Positions 18,356 to 27,855 are shown, numbered from the stretch's first letter. The stretch is 64,000 bases of DNA from Plantactinospora mayteni (GCF_016862935.1 NZ_BONX01000036.1:62001-126000), one strand, 5' to 3'. The notes: generated by a model from the letters alone, not told the origin. Numbers and translations: made by a program.

Positions 18356-20808
18356 CTACTGCCGGGCGCGTACCACCACCTCGGTGAGGGTGAGGGGGTC
18401 GCTCGTCGACTTGAGCTGCACCCGGACGTACCGCCCGGTGGCGCCGTCGACGTCGACCAGGGTGGGGCGGCCGGCCGCCTCCGGCAGGTGAACGGCGGTC
18501 GCGCCGGGGGTGGCAAGCGCCTCGGCCAGCGAGTTCGTGGTGATCGGTTCGGGCGACACGATGACCCAGTAGTCCGAGAGCCGTTCGGTGCAGCAGTCGG
18601 TGCGGTTCCAGATCTCGACGGCGTCCACCTGGTACCGCTGGGTCAGGTCGACCTGCCACCACGCCTGGTACGACGGCTCGGCCGTGTGCGAGGCCGAGTT
18701 GTCCACCAGGTAGTCGCCGGCGGTGTTGCCGTCCACGGCCCGGCCCGGCACCCCGCCCCAGGCGGTGCTGACCTGGGTGGCGGGCCTGCCGACGGCGACG
18801 TTGGGCAGCACGACCGCGACCTGCCCGGCCAGTTCGAGGTGTCGGCCACCGGCTGACAGGTCGACGGCGAGCGACGCGGGCCCGGGTTCGGCGTCCGCCG
18901 GCACGGTCACCGGAATGCGCGCCTCGACCGTCCGGCCCGGTGCGAGATCGGTGAACGAGACCGGCTCGCCCGTGGTCCAGCCGTTCGGCACGCGGAGCGC
19001 CACCGAGCCGCTCGCCGCCTCGCGGCGCGGGTTCGTCACGAGCACCGGGATCTCGGTCGTGGCCCCGGTCTCCAGGTGCGTCGGGGCGTCCAGCCAGCCG
19101 ACCAGCCGGTCGGTGGCGGCGACCAGTGTCGTGTCGACGGTCAGGCCGAGATCCTGGCCCTGGTGGGTGGGTGCGGCCAGGGTGATCGTCACCGGCGTGA
19201 CCTGGTTCGGGCGGACGGTGAACGGGCCGACGGCGCCACCGGTCAGCGCGGCACCGGTGACCACCCGTGCCTGGCCGCCGACGGCGACCCGGTAGCGGGC
19301 GTCCGGGTCGGCGGTGCCGCGTACGGTCACCGAGACCCGCTCCGCGCGGTCGGTCACCAGGTACGCGGTGTGCCGTACGGTGGTGCGGCGGGTGCTGCCG
19401 TAGCTGCCGGTGTCGGTGTGGCTGTAACCCCGCTCGACGTCGGTCAGCAGCCAGGCGCCCCGCGCGTCGACCGTGTTCGGCGGGATGATCCGCAGCTCGC
19501 CGGCGAGCGCCACCCGCAGCACCGGAAGGATCTGGTCGTGCGGCCGGTCGGGAAGCGACACCACGAGGTCGTCACCGTCCATGCGCCAGTCGAGCGCGCC
19601 CGCGCCGTCCTCGACGACACCGCGCACCCGGGTGGCGAGGCCGGGCAGGCGCAGCTCCCCGGACTGCGGCCAGTCGGTGACGTGCAGGTACAGGTTCGAG
19701 CCGTTGACGGTGACCTCGCCCCAGGGCTGCCCGCCGAACCTGGTGGCGGACGCGCCGAGCACCGCGCCGGGGTGGCGCGCGAGCCAGTCGCCGATGCCGC
19801 GCAGCACGTCGGCCTCGAACTCGACCATCGAGCCGTCGCCGCGCGGGCCGATGTTGAGCAGGTAGTTGCCGCCGCGGGCGCGGACGCCGGTCAGGCCGAC
19901 GACCAGGTCGCGGATCTTTCCCGGCAGGTCGTCGCGTTGCTGCCAGCTGCGGTAGCCCCAGGTCTCGTGGTAGATCGACGCCGGCGTCTGCCACGTGCCG
20001 TCGAGCGGGACGGACGGGATCTCGTTGTCGCCGAGGGTGCGGAAGTCGCCGACGTTGTTCCAGACGCGGCTGTTGATGGCGGCGTGCGGCTGCAACCCGC
20101 GGACGATGCCGGCGAACCGCTCGCTCTGCGCCACCGTCGGCGAGGACATGTCGAACCAGACCTCGGAGATCTCGCCGTACTGGGACATCAGCTCGCGGAT
20201 CTGCGCCTCGATCACCGGTTCCATCGACGGCGGGATCGGGTTGTTGTTGCCGCCGTCGAACTCGTGACCCTGGTGCCAGTCCACGAGGGAGAAGTAGAAG
20301 CCGAAGCCGAGGCCCTGGCGGCGACACTCGTCGGCGAGGAGCTTCAGCGGGTCCCGCCCGTACGGCGTGGCGTCGACGATGTCGTAGTCGGTGGTGGCGG
20401 TGTCGAACATCGAGAAGCCGTCGTGGTGCTTGCTGGTGATGATGACGTACCGCATGCCGGCGCGCTTCGCGAGGCCGCAGATCGCGGCCGGGTCGAACGC
20501 GTCCACCGGTGCGCCACGTCGCGGTAGTCGGCCTCGGAGATGTTCGCCCACATCTGGATCTGCTCGCTGTAGCCGCTGGTCACCGGCTGGTCTTGCCAGA
20601 CCCCGCCGAGTTCGGAGTAGATGCCCCAGTGGATGAACATTCCGTACTGGAGCCGCTGCCAGGCGGCGAGGTCGGGATCGGCGCTGAGTTCGACGGCGCC
20701 GGGGATGCCTCTGGGCTGCCGCTGTCCGGCGGTGGCGGTGCCGGGCACGGCGAGCGTGCTCACCGCCAGCAGCAGGGTGAGCAGGGCACCGAGCGGTCTA
20801 CCCATCAT
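18356..20808 (-). pseudogene. GH29 alpha-L-fucosidase with discoidin-like C-terminus, one frameshift
   Basis: Family GH29 enzymes remove alpha-linked L-fucose from glycans. The start at 20808 (MMGRPLGALLTLLLAVS) follows GAGGAGA and gives a signal peptide. The first frame continues through the GH29 hallmark YGMFIHWGIYSE to YRDVAHRW. The family sequence then resumes one frame over at VDAFDPAAICGLAKRAG, so a single indel lies near 20495-20515. Downstream everything is intact: KHHDGFSMF, the nucleophile region EVWFDMSSP (Asp codon about 20150-20152), beta-sandwich regions, and a C-terminal F5/8 type C domain (WWQVDLTQRYQVDAVEIWNR) at about 18390-18790. With only one lesion, a sequencing error is as likely as true loss of function. 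No slippery heptamer suggesting programmed frameshifting is visible at the site. Confidence 0.8.
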
Positions 20809-20830
20809 CAGTTCTCCTCGTCGAGCGCCG

Positions 20831-20970
20831 ATAGACATCCGATCAAAACACGCGGTTCCGCGATTTCCAATAGGCGAGCGCCCGGGTGACCCTGTCCACG
20901 ATGACGGGTCGCAGCGCTGTCCGACCCCGCCGGAGACACGCGAGAGCGGACGGATACATCGGATGTCTAT
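20831..20970. promoter_or_regulatory. Paired operator-like sites (13-bp inverted repeat 114 bp apart)
   Basis: ATAGACATCCGAT at 20831-20843 and its exact complement at 20958-20970 lie upstream of the fucosidase start at 20808. The distal copy contains a perfect ACATC-N-GATGT palindrome (20956-20966); the proximal one is a half-conserved version. Two related sites about 11 helical turns apart suit a dimeric repressor that loops DNA. The regulator's family (GntR or LacI type) is only a guess from operator shape. Confidence 0.5.
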
Positions 20971-21296
20971 TCTGGGACCGGGTGCCTACCAGCCGTCACC
21001 AGAGAGCCGGTGCGGAACCACGGTCGCCATCTCGAGCAGGCCGGTTGGAATCAGTATCGGCTCAACCCGGAGCCGGTACGGTGTCCGGACGCCCCGGGCG
21101 CGCGTACCTCCCGTCTTCTCTATGGTGCTGCTTCCGGCAAGCGCCACTACGGCCGGGTTTGCCGCAGTACGAAACGCCATCGAGGATCACCTATCACCGG
21201 TTCTGCGCATGAGCCGTTGCTTGACAGACCCGCACCTTTCGGATTCGGCACAACTCGCGCCCCCGAGGGCTCCGCTGGTGCGAACGCCTCGGCACG

Positions 21297-21327
21297 ATGC
21301 CGGGCGGCGGCTCCCGCCGCCCGGCAT
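21297..21327 (-). terminator. Strong hairpin terminator of the protease gene
   Basis: A perfect 14-bp stem (ATGCCGGGCGGCGG with its complement) and a 3-nt CTC loop begin 17 bp after the protease stop codon. There is no T-tract, as is common for actinomycete terminators. Confidence 0.7.
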
Positions 21328-21344
21328 ACGCCGACCCGGTTCAG

Positions 21345-24300
21345 TCAGTAGGCGTAGCTACGGATGATCGTCTGCTCCACCGTGTTACCCAGGGTGTCCG
21401 TGGCGCTGGCCCGCAACGAGGCGAACCCGGAGCCGGATGGATGCCGCAAGTACGCCGTCCGTTCGTAACCCTCGCCATGAAGCTTCACCGGCCGCCAGGT
21501 CGCCCCGTCGTCGTACGAGACCTCGACGGTGAGCGCCCGCAGCTTCCCGTACGCCGGGCCCGGCTGCGCCTGGACGTAGACCGGGAACGCGAAGTCTCGC
21601 CCGGCAGGTGCCCGATTGTGGTCGTTCAGCGCCGGCGCGAACCGCACCGCCAGCACCGGGAGGGGCTGATCCCCTTCGCCGAGGACGTGACCGGAGCGGA
21701 ACGTCCAGGCCGAGCTGACTCGGGTGGACAACGTCTCGCCGGGCCGCTCACCCCGGGCTTCCAGCCGGTACGTCGCCGCATCGCCCGGTACGTCGAAGTA
21801 CCCGTAACCAACATCCTCGGTCGTCCCGATCAGCTCGCCGTTGCGGTAGAGGCGCGTACCGCCGGAGTCCGTCGACGACGAACCCGCGTGATCGATCCCC
21901 TGGTCGGTGAAGAGCGGGATGTTCGCTCCGATCGTGTCGCCGAACCGGAAGACGAAGCGGTCCTCCGCCGCCGGCCGGGGCGGGAACGCCGGTCCGAAGA
22001 CGCCAACGTTCCAGCGCTCGGCCAGCGGCGCCCCACCACGCTGGTAGGTCCGTGGCTTGTGCGAGAGGACGCCCTCGGCATTGGGCCCGGCGCGGAAAAC
22101 AGTGGCGGGCCAGGGCACGTCCGGGGTGTAGTACTCGGTGAGGGTGGCGGGAGTCGCCAGCCGAACCCGGTCACTGTCCTTCATCACCTGCTCACCCGGC
22201 CCGCTCGCCGCGAACGTGCTGCGGACGACCGCCAAGTCCCGGTCGCGGGTGTGCCGGACCAGGTCAGCCGGGACCCGCCCCGGCACCGCCCACCGGAGGT
22301 GGTAGAGGTAGGGACTGCCCGAGAAGCCACCAGACCCGTCCGGTTTGGCGAGCGTCTGCTCGTACTCAAACACGAACTCATCCGGTGGCGCCGTCGTGGC
22401 TGAGGGCCGCAGGTAGATGAACGCCAGCCGCTCCGCTCGGCCGAACACACCGCCACCGGTGTCACCCCACGGAGTAAACCGTTGGAACGACAAGACGGTG
22501 TTCACCGGGCGGGCCGTGGGCTGCTCCACGGTGTTTCCGTGCGGTCGACCGTCCCGGGCATCCACCGTCAGGCGGGTGTCGCGGTCAACGAGCACCTCCG
22601 GCTCGACCGCCTGCATCTCGGCACCCGGTGTGACGCCGTCATATGCCCCGACATCGGCCTCGAAGTAGTGCCGTCCCTTCGGTAACCGGGCCACCACGGT
22701 CCCGGACGGATCGTGGTGGATCCAGGCCCGCTGCGCTGCGAGGTCCACGAACCGGAGCCAATTGTCCGGCGTCGGTCTTCCCTGCCGGTCCAGCATGGTC
22801 ACGGTCACGTCGTAGCTCTCCACCTCGCGTACCACGCCGACCGGCGTCCGGACCACCGTCTGATCGGAGCCGGTCGCGATGAGCACGCCGTCGTAGGCTC
22901 CGTCCGGGGCGGCGACCCTGGTGTCGGTGGTGAGGCTGACCGACGCGACGCCGCCCGCCGGTACGGTGACCCGACGCGGCTCGACCGTGAACATCCCGGC
23001 GGGCGCCGCCGCCCCGGTCGGGTCACGCAATTCCGGGGACAGGTCGAGGGTCACCGGCGTCGCCGTCACGTTCTGGTACTCGACTGTTCGCTCAGTCGGT
23101 ACGTCGTCCTGGTGCGGCCACCGGGCGATGCCGTTGTTGACGCTCGCCGGCTGGCTGAAGATGCTCTGACCGGTGGCCCGGGCCACGTCTACCCGTCCGG
23201 AGCCTTGTTGATACACCGTGGAACGGGTGTTCGGGGTCGCGCTTCCCGTCAGCAGCGCCTTGAGCTCCGGTCCGGTCAGGTCCGGGTGCTGCCCGGCCAG
23301 GATCGCTGCCGCTCCGGCCACATGCGGTGCCGCCATCGACGTACCAGAAAGTCGCTGGTACCCGTCGCCAACCGGTTCACCGAGTTCCGAGCCCTCGGCG
23401 CGGGCCGCGACGATCCCCACGCCGGGTGCGGTGATGTCGGGTTTCACCGCCGCGTCCCCCAGCCGTGGCCCCCGACTGGAGAAGTCCGCCAGCTCGTCCT
23501 CACCGGTGACCGCGCCGACGGTCAACGCGGCGTCGGCTGCGGCCGGGCTGCCGATCGAACCGTCGTCCGGGCCGGAGTTGCCGGCGGAGACCACGAAGAG
23601 TGTGCCGCGCTGCGCAGTCAGCCGGTTCACCGCATGGGACAGCAGGTCCGAGCCGTCACTGGGCCAGGGATCACCGAGGCTCATGTTGACCACTTTGGCG
23701 CCCGTACCGGCCGCCCACTCCATGCCCTCGAGGACCCACGAGTCGAGGCCGGACCCCTCGTCGTCGAGCACCTTTACGTTCACCAGCCGCGCGTCCGGGG
23801 CGACCCCGGCGTACCGTCCGGCCGAGGCGGCTCCGCTTCCGGTGATGGTGGCGGCGACATGCGTACCATGGCCGTGCACGTCGTGCGGTCCGCTGGCGCT
23901 CTCGGTGAAGTCCCGCTCGGCGGTGACCGCGTCTGCGAGGTCGGGGTGGGTGCGGTCGATCCCGGTGTCCAGCACCGCCACCGTCGTTCCCCCACCCCGG
24001 TGGCCACGTTGCCAGGCCGCGGGCGCGCCGATCTGCGGCACGCTGTGGTCGAGGGTGGCCCGGACCGGACCGTCGAGCCGGATCGACGACACACCGCCGG
24101 CCAGACTCCCCCGACCCGCCGCCGGACGTACGCCGCGCCAGAACTCGACGGCCCGGTCCTTGCCGGCCCGCGTTGCCGCACCGTCCACGCTGGGCAGTTC
24201 CCGGGTAAGGGTGGTTCCGATCGCGCTCAACATGCTCCGCGCCGCGCTTTGCTGCCGACTCGCCCAGGTGACAATCAGCGGCAGATCTCCGCGCGACCTG

Positions 24301-24644
24301 TCATCGTAGCCGAAGTCGATCAGCTTCGAGACGTTGAAGAGCCGGCGGTCCACCGTACCGGCGGCGACCAACGGCGTCGCGTCGCCGGGGATGACGAAGA
24401 CGTCGCCGTACTCCTGGATTTGGCGGAACGCCATCTCCTCCCGTCCCTTCGCGGGCGCCACCTGGAGCACCGTGTCGAGCGGTGGTCCGGGCCGGACCAG
24501 TACCCGATCTCCCGTGACCAGCGTCACCCACCGGTCCGGCACGGCCGGACTGCTCGCCGGCGCCGCCGCTGCCCCAGGCGGACCAGCCCCCGGTACGGCC
24601 ACGGCGGCGAGCGTGACGGCCACCAACCAGCTCCGCAATTCCAC
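21345..24644 (-). CDS. Secreted S8 (subtilisin-like) serine peptidase
   Basis: The GTG at 24644 (MELRSWLVAVTLAAVAV) is chosen because it lies eight bases after GGAGG and starts a signal peptide (about 1-30). A longer frame upstream lacks such a site. The 1099-residue protein has a pro-region (about 38-200), then the S8 catalytic domain. The triad is Asp226 in AVLDTGID, His259 in GHGTHVA and Ser436 in SGTSMAAPHVAG, with the oxyanion Asn356 in SAGNSG. A large C-terminal region of about 600 residues with beta-sandwich character follows, as in many actinomycete extracellular subtilases. All catalytic residues are present. The gene ends before a strong hairpin. The substrate is unknown. Confidence 0.92.
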   Translation of the reverse strand: MELRSWLVAVTLAAVAVPGAGPPGAAAAPASSPAVPDRWVTLVTGDRVLVRPGPPLDTVLQVAPAKGREEMAFRQIQEYGDVFVIPGDATPLVAAGTVDRRLFNVSKLIDFGYDDRSRGDLPLIVTWASRQQSAARSMLSAIGTTLTRELPSVDGAATRAGKDRAVEFWRGVRPAAGRGSLAGGVSSIRLDGPVRATLDHSVPQIGAPAAWQRGHRGGGTTVAVLDTGIDRTHPDLADAVTAERDFTESASGPHDVHGHGTHVAATITGSGAASAGRYAGVAPDARLVNVKVLDDEGSGLDSWVLEGMEWAAGTGAKVVNMSLGDPWPSDGSDLLSHAVNRLTAQRGTLFVVSAGNSGPDDGSIGSPAAADAALTVGAVTGEDELADFSSRGPRLGDAAVKPDITAPGVGIVAARAEGSELGEPVGDGYQRLSGTSMAAPHVAGAAAILAGQHPDLTGPELKALLTGSATPNTRSTVYQQGSGRVDVARATGQSIFSQPASVNNGIARWPHQDDVPTERTVEYQNVTATPVTLDLSPELRDPTGAAAPAGMFTVEPRRVTVPAGGVASVSLTTDTRVAAPDGAYDGVLIATGSDQTVVRTPVGVVREVESYDVTVTMLDRQGRPTPDNWLRFVDLAAQRAWIHHDPSGTVVARLPKGRHYFEADVGAYDGVTPGAEMQAVEPEVLVDRDTRLTVDARDGRPHGNTVEQPTARPVNTVLSFQRFTPWGDTGGGVFGRAERLAFIYLRPSATTAPPDEFVFEYEQTLAKPDGSGGFSGSPYLYHLRWAVPGRVPADLVRHTRDRDLAVVRSTFAASGPGEQVMKDSDRVRLATPATLTEYYTPDVPWPATVFRAGPNAEGVLSHKPRTYQRGGAPLAERWNVGVFGPAFPPRPAAEDRFVFRFGDTIGANIPLFTDQGIDHAGSSSTDSGGTRLYRNGELIGTTEDVGYGYFDVPGDAATYRLEARGERPGETLSTRVSSAWTFRSGHVLGEGDQPLPVLAVRFAPALNDHNRAPAGRDFAFPVYVQAQPGPAYGKLRALTVEVSYDDGATWRPVKLHGEGYERTAYLRHPSGSGFASLRASATDTLGNTVEQTIIRSYAY

Positions 24645-25495
24645 TCGCGTTCCCTCCTTCGACGTCACCACGCACACCGGATTTCGATGGGCTCCGGTGA
24701 GCTGCCGGGTAGAAGACGCCAGGCACGCTCGGGAGGTTGGAACCTGATGCCGGATCATGTGACGGAATGGTCGGGTCCGGGGGCAGCGAGACGAGGACAA
24801 GCCGTCACCGACGCGGCGTGCGGAGTTGCGATCCTCGCCCGGCGGGGTCCGGGCGCAGCTCGTGCCCGACTACATGCTCCAGTCACAGGGGCCGGGGTTG
24901 CGATCCGCGCGCGGCGGGCGCCGAGCGCAGCAGACACGGAATCCGCGTCGATCAGAGGCCAAGATTTTCAACAACCTCCGACAGTTCTCGATTGAGACGG
25001 CGCTGTCGGCGACTGTTGGGCCCCGGCTATCACCCGCCGGGGATGCCCCTCTCGGGGACAGGCGACGAGCGGGTAACCCAGCGACCGATCCGTACGTAGC
25101 GACACGGGCCGGCACCGCCGTACTACACGGTTCTGCGCCCCACAATCCGGCCTAGGCATCTCGGACAGCCCGAGGAACAGTAACAATCCCTGTTCAGAGG
25201 CGATTTCTTCGGACGTTTCAACACTGGTCGCCGAGGCGTAGTGTGGGGCGCCGTGTGACCACGGCCGTGACCACAAGATCACAGATGATCGACATCATTC
25301 GATTACCGATGTCGATTCACCTGCACAAACACAAGGTGTGCCGGAGGTACCACCATGCGAACCACACCGCCACGATCGCCGGCGATCCGCTAATGCTGCA
25401 ATCTGCCCAGTTCGCAGCACAGAGGCGGCAGCCAATGAGTGCCGTGTCGTCGCAGCCACAGTGGCGACGTCACCGGACCCAACCCAGAATGTGTC
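24645..25495. other. Long intergenic region
   Basis: This 851-bp stretch has no gene I can support. It contains the upstream region of the protease, an imperfect direct repeat of about 35 bp (about 24823-24858 and 24896-24931, both starting GTTGCGATCC), and one copy of a dispersed 57-bp repeat at 25335-25391. The segment 25250-25340 is relatively AT-rich for this window. Short reading frames on both strands look like chance. Confidence 0.4.
25335..25391 (+). repeat. Dispersed 57-bp repeat, copy A
   Basis: This is the first of three collinear 57-bp copies (the others are at 27721-27777 and 28461-28517). Copies A and B match at 47 of 57 positions. Seven of the ten differences fall at third positions of one frame, which reads RRYHHANHTATIAGDPL here. 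This suggests the repeat is or was coding. It also contains GGAGG followed by ATGCGAACC, which looks like a ribosome site and start codon. It lies about 105 bp beyond the end of the RelE-type toxin gene. Confidence 0.6.
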
Positions 25496-25810
25496 CTACG
25501 AACGGTAGGCGTCGCGCCGGTGGCGTATCGAGTGGATCTCCACGGCTCGCTTGGCCTCGTTGATTCGGTAGATGATCCGGTACGTGCCGCGGCGGGCAGA
25601 GTGGAAGCCGTCAAAGGGTTCGTCGAGAGGCTTGCCTACCCGATACGGGTTGACCGCGATCGCCCGCTGGATGGTTTCCGTCGCCGCCATCGCCACCTCC
25701 AACGGCAGGTCCTCGTGCAGATTGCGGCGAGCCTGGCGGGAAAACATCACCGTGTACGGGCTGAGAGGTTCGTTGGTGCGGTCGTGCACCTGCCTGCCCC
25801 CCGGAGGCAT
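25496..25810 (-). CDS. RelE/ParE-family toxin
   Basis: This is the toxin of a type II toxin-antitoxin pair; RelE-like members cleave mRNA in the ribosome and ParE-like ones poison gyrase. The 104-residue protein has the family core: YTVMFSRQARRNL near 19-31, a middle helix (ETIQRAIAVNPYRVGKPL), and the strand pair GTYRIIYRINEAKRAVEIHSIRHRRDAY with the basic residues expected for RelE-type activity. The start overlaps the antitoxin stop (TGATG), so translation is coupled. The real start could be the later GTG (VHDRTNEPLS). Confidence 0.85.
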   Translation of the reverse strand: MPPGGRQVHDRTNEPLSPYTVMFSRQARRNLHEDLPLEVAMAATETIQRAIAVNPYRVGKPLDEPFDGFHSARRGTYRIIYRINEAKRAVEIHSIRHRRDAYRS

Positions 25811-26094
25811 CAGGCCGCCCTGCTGCGACGCCGCTCCAACTCCGCGCGAACCTCGTCCATCGAGAACGTGTCGCCGGCTGCAAAATCCTCCCGCGACTGG
25901 CGCAGGTCTGCGAGGGCTTCGTCGTCGGACAGCAGGTCCAGCGTTTCCCGCATCGACTCGTACTCGGCCACCGAGATCAGCATCACGTCGGCGCGGCCAT
26001 TGCGGGTGATGGTGAAGTGGTCGTGCTCCCGGGCGACCCGGTCGGCGAGCTCGGCGATCCGGGCCTTGGCTTCCGTGATGGGGATGGTCTCCAT
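25810..26094 (-). CDS. Phd/YefM-family antitoxin
   Basis: The antitoxin partner of the RelE-type toxin; it neutralises the toxin and represses its own promoter. I choose ATG 26094 (METIPITEAKARIAELADRV) over the in-frame ATG at 26103. A TAAAAT box ends 7 nt before 26094, so the mRNA should start at or next to this ATG, and the upstream ATG overlaps the promoter itself. The 94 residues show the Phd/YefM fold: an N-terminal DNA-binding part with RNGRADVMLISVAEYESM and an acidic C-terminal helix for toxin binding. Confidence 0.85.
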   Translation of the reverse strand: METIPITEAKARIAELADRVAREHDHFTITRNGRADVMLISVAEYESMRETLDLLSDDEALADLRQSREDFAAGDTFSMDEVRAELERRRSRAA

Positions 26095-26101
26095 GGCAGC
26101 C

Positions 26102-26131
26102 ATTTTAGCGACCGGTCGGAATTATGGTCAA
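26102..26131 (-). promoter_or_regulatory. Promoter of the antitoxin-toxin operon, probably leaderless
   Basis: On the minus strand TTGACC (26131-26126) and TAAAAT (26107-26102) are separated by 18 bp. Seven bases separate the -10 from the ATG at 26094, so transcription should begin at the start codon. Leaderless mRNAs are common in actinobacteria. Confidence 0.65.
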
Positions 26132-26209
26132 TCTGAGCCCGAATCGCGTCCCGACCTCTGCTCCGCTCGTTGAGCGTCAGAACCAGCAATCGATGCCTCG
26201 GAGATATCC

Positions 26210-27487
26210 ATGACCGTACGACGTCACACCGCAACCCTTTGTCATCCTTGTTCCCCGGCTCCGGCGCCGCCGCGGCCGAGCGTCGGTGCGTTCCTGGCCG
26301 GGATCCGGCGCGAGCACGGCTTTAGCCAAGCCGAGCTGGGCGCGATCCTCGGCCGGAGCGTCACGAGTATTGCCTCGTACGAGCAGGGCTTGCGGCGACC
26401 ACCGCGGCCGTTGCTGCTCGACCTTCTGGACGCCATGCCCGTTGACGGCATCAACTTCAACAATCTGGCCACGTGGTACGAGTATCGGCCAGTCACAACG
26501 GTCGACCCAACCGCGCACCGTTCCATCCACGAGTACATGACCGCGGTGCGTGTCTTCTTCGGCTACACCCGGGCCGGGTTCGCCGCCACACTCGGTTGCA
26601 CCGCCGGCGCCGTCCGCGCGTACGAGCACTGCGTGAAGCCCGACGGTGGCATCCTCCACACCCTCGTCCGACGGCACACCACACCCGGGATCCGGTACCA
26701 GGACCTCGCCGCACAGTTCCGCACGCTGCGGCCGACATTCCAGGACCGCCGGCTGCGGGACGTGTTCGCGCTCCTCCGCAACACGGCACCCGGTATGGCC
26801 GAGCACGACGCTCTCCGTGACCGGCTCATCGTCGAGCATCTCAACCTCGCCCGCACGCTGGCCCGCCGGTACCAGCACTACCGAGTACCCGGTGATGACG
26901 CCGCGCAGGTTGCCTGCGAGGCGCTCATCCGCGCCGTTGACCGCTGCGACCCCAGATACGGCGACTTCATCCCGTACCTGCGCAAATGGGTTGCCGGATC
27001 GATCCGCGCGTACGCCCGCTCCATGACCCTCTCCGGAACAACCCGCACACCTCTCGCCCGCGAAGCGGTCACCGCCGCACGCGACGCGTTGACCCAGGAA
27101 CTAACCCGCGACCCTACGAACGCGGAACTGGCCGCCCGCCTCGGCGTACCGGCACGGATCCTCGACAAGAGCGTCCAGACCTGGAAGGCCGCCATGCCCG
27201 TCTCGATCAACTTCCCGCACCAACGAGACGGCCAGCCCGGGGCAGCGACCCTGCCCGCACGATCGCAGAGCGAACCAGCCGAACTCGAAACCGCCAACCT
27301 CGTCCGCGAACTGCTCGGCCCGCTCCATCCGGAGCAGCGCCGGTTGATCGAACTCCGATACCTGCACGAGGCTGACATCCACGAAATCGCCCAGCGGCTC
27401 GGATCCCCGCCGGAAGAAATCGAAATCCGCCTCGCCGAAGCCCTCGAACACCTCCGTCACCAAGCACGCCACGTCTACGATGCCTGA
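26210..27487 (+). CDS. Double XRE HTH fused to sigma-70 regions 2-4
   Basis: This 425-residue protein joins two domain types not usually fused. Residues about 26-78 are an XRE-like HTH (FSQAELGAILGRSVTSIASYEQG). Residues 105-155 look like a second, degenerate one (YTRAGFAATLGCTAGAVRAYEH). From 203 onward it reads as a sigma factor of the SigB/SigF type: region 2 (VEHLNLARTLARRY...AVDRCDPRYGDFIPYLRKWV, 208-261), region 3 (DPTNAELAARLGVP, 301-314) and region 4 (LHPEQRRLIELRYLHEADIHEIAQRLG, 372-398). ATG 26210 follows CGGAG. The gene lies alone between two toxin-antitoxin modules. It may be an alternative sigma factor whose HTH part adds DNA specificity, or a repurposed regulator. I know of no named family for it. 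Confidence 0.8.
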   Translation: MTVRRHTATLCHPCSPAPAPPRPSVGAFLAGIRREHGFSQAELGAILGRSVTSIASYEQGLRRPPRPLLLDLLDAMPVDGINFNNLATWYEYRPVTTVDPTAHRSIHEYMTAVRVFFGYTRAGFAATLGCTAGAVRAYEHCVKPDGGILHTLVRRHTTPGIRYQDLAAQFRTLRPTFQDRRLRDVFALLRNTAPGMAEHDALRDRLIVEHLNLARTLARRYQHYRVPGDDAAQVACEALIRAVDRCDPRYGDFIPYLRKWVAGSIRAYARSMTLSGTTRTPLAREAVTAARDALTQELTRDPTNAELAARLGVPARILDKSVQTWKAAMPVSINFPHQRDGQPGAATLPARSQSEPAELETANLVRELLGPLHPEQRRLIELRYLHEADIHEIAQRLGSPPEEIEIRLAEALEHLRHQARHVYDA

Positions 27488-27855
27488 TAGCTGCCCAGTT
27501 CCCGGCGTACCCGGGAACCCGCCGGACCCATCCGACATCCCTCGCCCGCAGCTACGCCGGCTTCCTGCTGAATACGGTGAAGCCACAGGGTGACGCTGCG
27601 GAACCCGCTCGCCGGGCTGCCCCAGATGTGAATCGGGTCGGGCATGCAACGCGGCCAGGAAATCGACCTCGGCCTGCAGCTTCGCTGCTCGTGGACCCCT
27701 CCGTTTGGGTATCCGTTTCAGGTGGGCCGGAGGTACCACCATGCGAACCAACCGGCGACCATCAGCGGTGACCCGCTGCCGCTGGAAAGCCTCGGTTCAC
27801 GCGTCCCGAGATTCGGTGGCCAGACGACCGACGTTCCTGGTTCCAATCCAGTCCG
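27488..27855. other. Intergenic region with repeat copy B
   Basis: This 368-bp stretch between the sigma-like gene and the YoeB toxin carries the second 57-bp repeat (27721-27777). Its remaining reading frames are short and show no recognisable domain. No terminator hairpin stands out. Confidence 0.4.
27721..27777 (+). repeat. Dispersed 57-bp repeat, copy B
   Basis: In the shared frame this copy reads RRYHHANQPATISGDPL. It also preserves GGAGGTACCACC before ATGCGAACC. It lies about 80 bp beyond the 3' end of the YoeB-type toxin gene, mirroring copy A's position next to the RelE-type toxin gene. Confidence 0.6.

Larger units (their letters stand above)
20809..21344. other. Intergenic region upstream of the fucosidase
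   Basis: This 536-bp gap holds the promoter region of the fucosidase, two candidate operator sites in inverted orientation (20831-20843 and 20958-20970, listed separately), and near its far end the terminator hairpin of the protease gene. Short reading frames here are not convincing as genes. Confidence 0.5.

Noticed and set aside
20490-20520. Programmed ribosomal frameshifting in the fucosidase gene
   Set aside because: No slippery heptamer or obvious downstream structure is visible, and GH29 enzymes are not known to use it. An indel or base-calling error is simpler.
24755-24937. A 60-codon minus-strand frame with a repeated ARRARIATP segment
   Set aside because: The repeat comes from an imperfect DNA direct repeat in non-coding sequence. 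There is no ribosome site and no hydrophobic or structured core.
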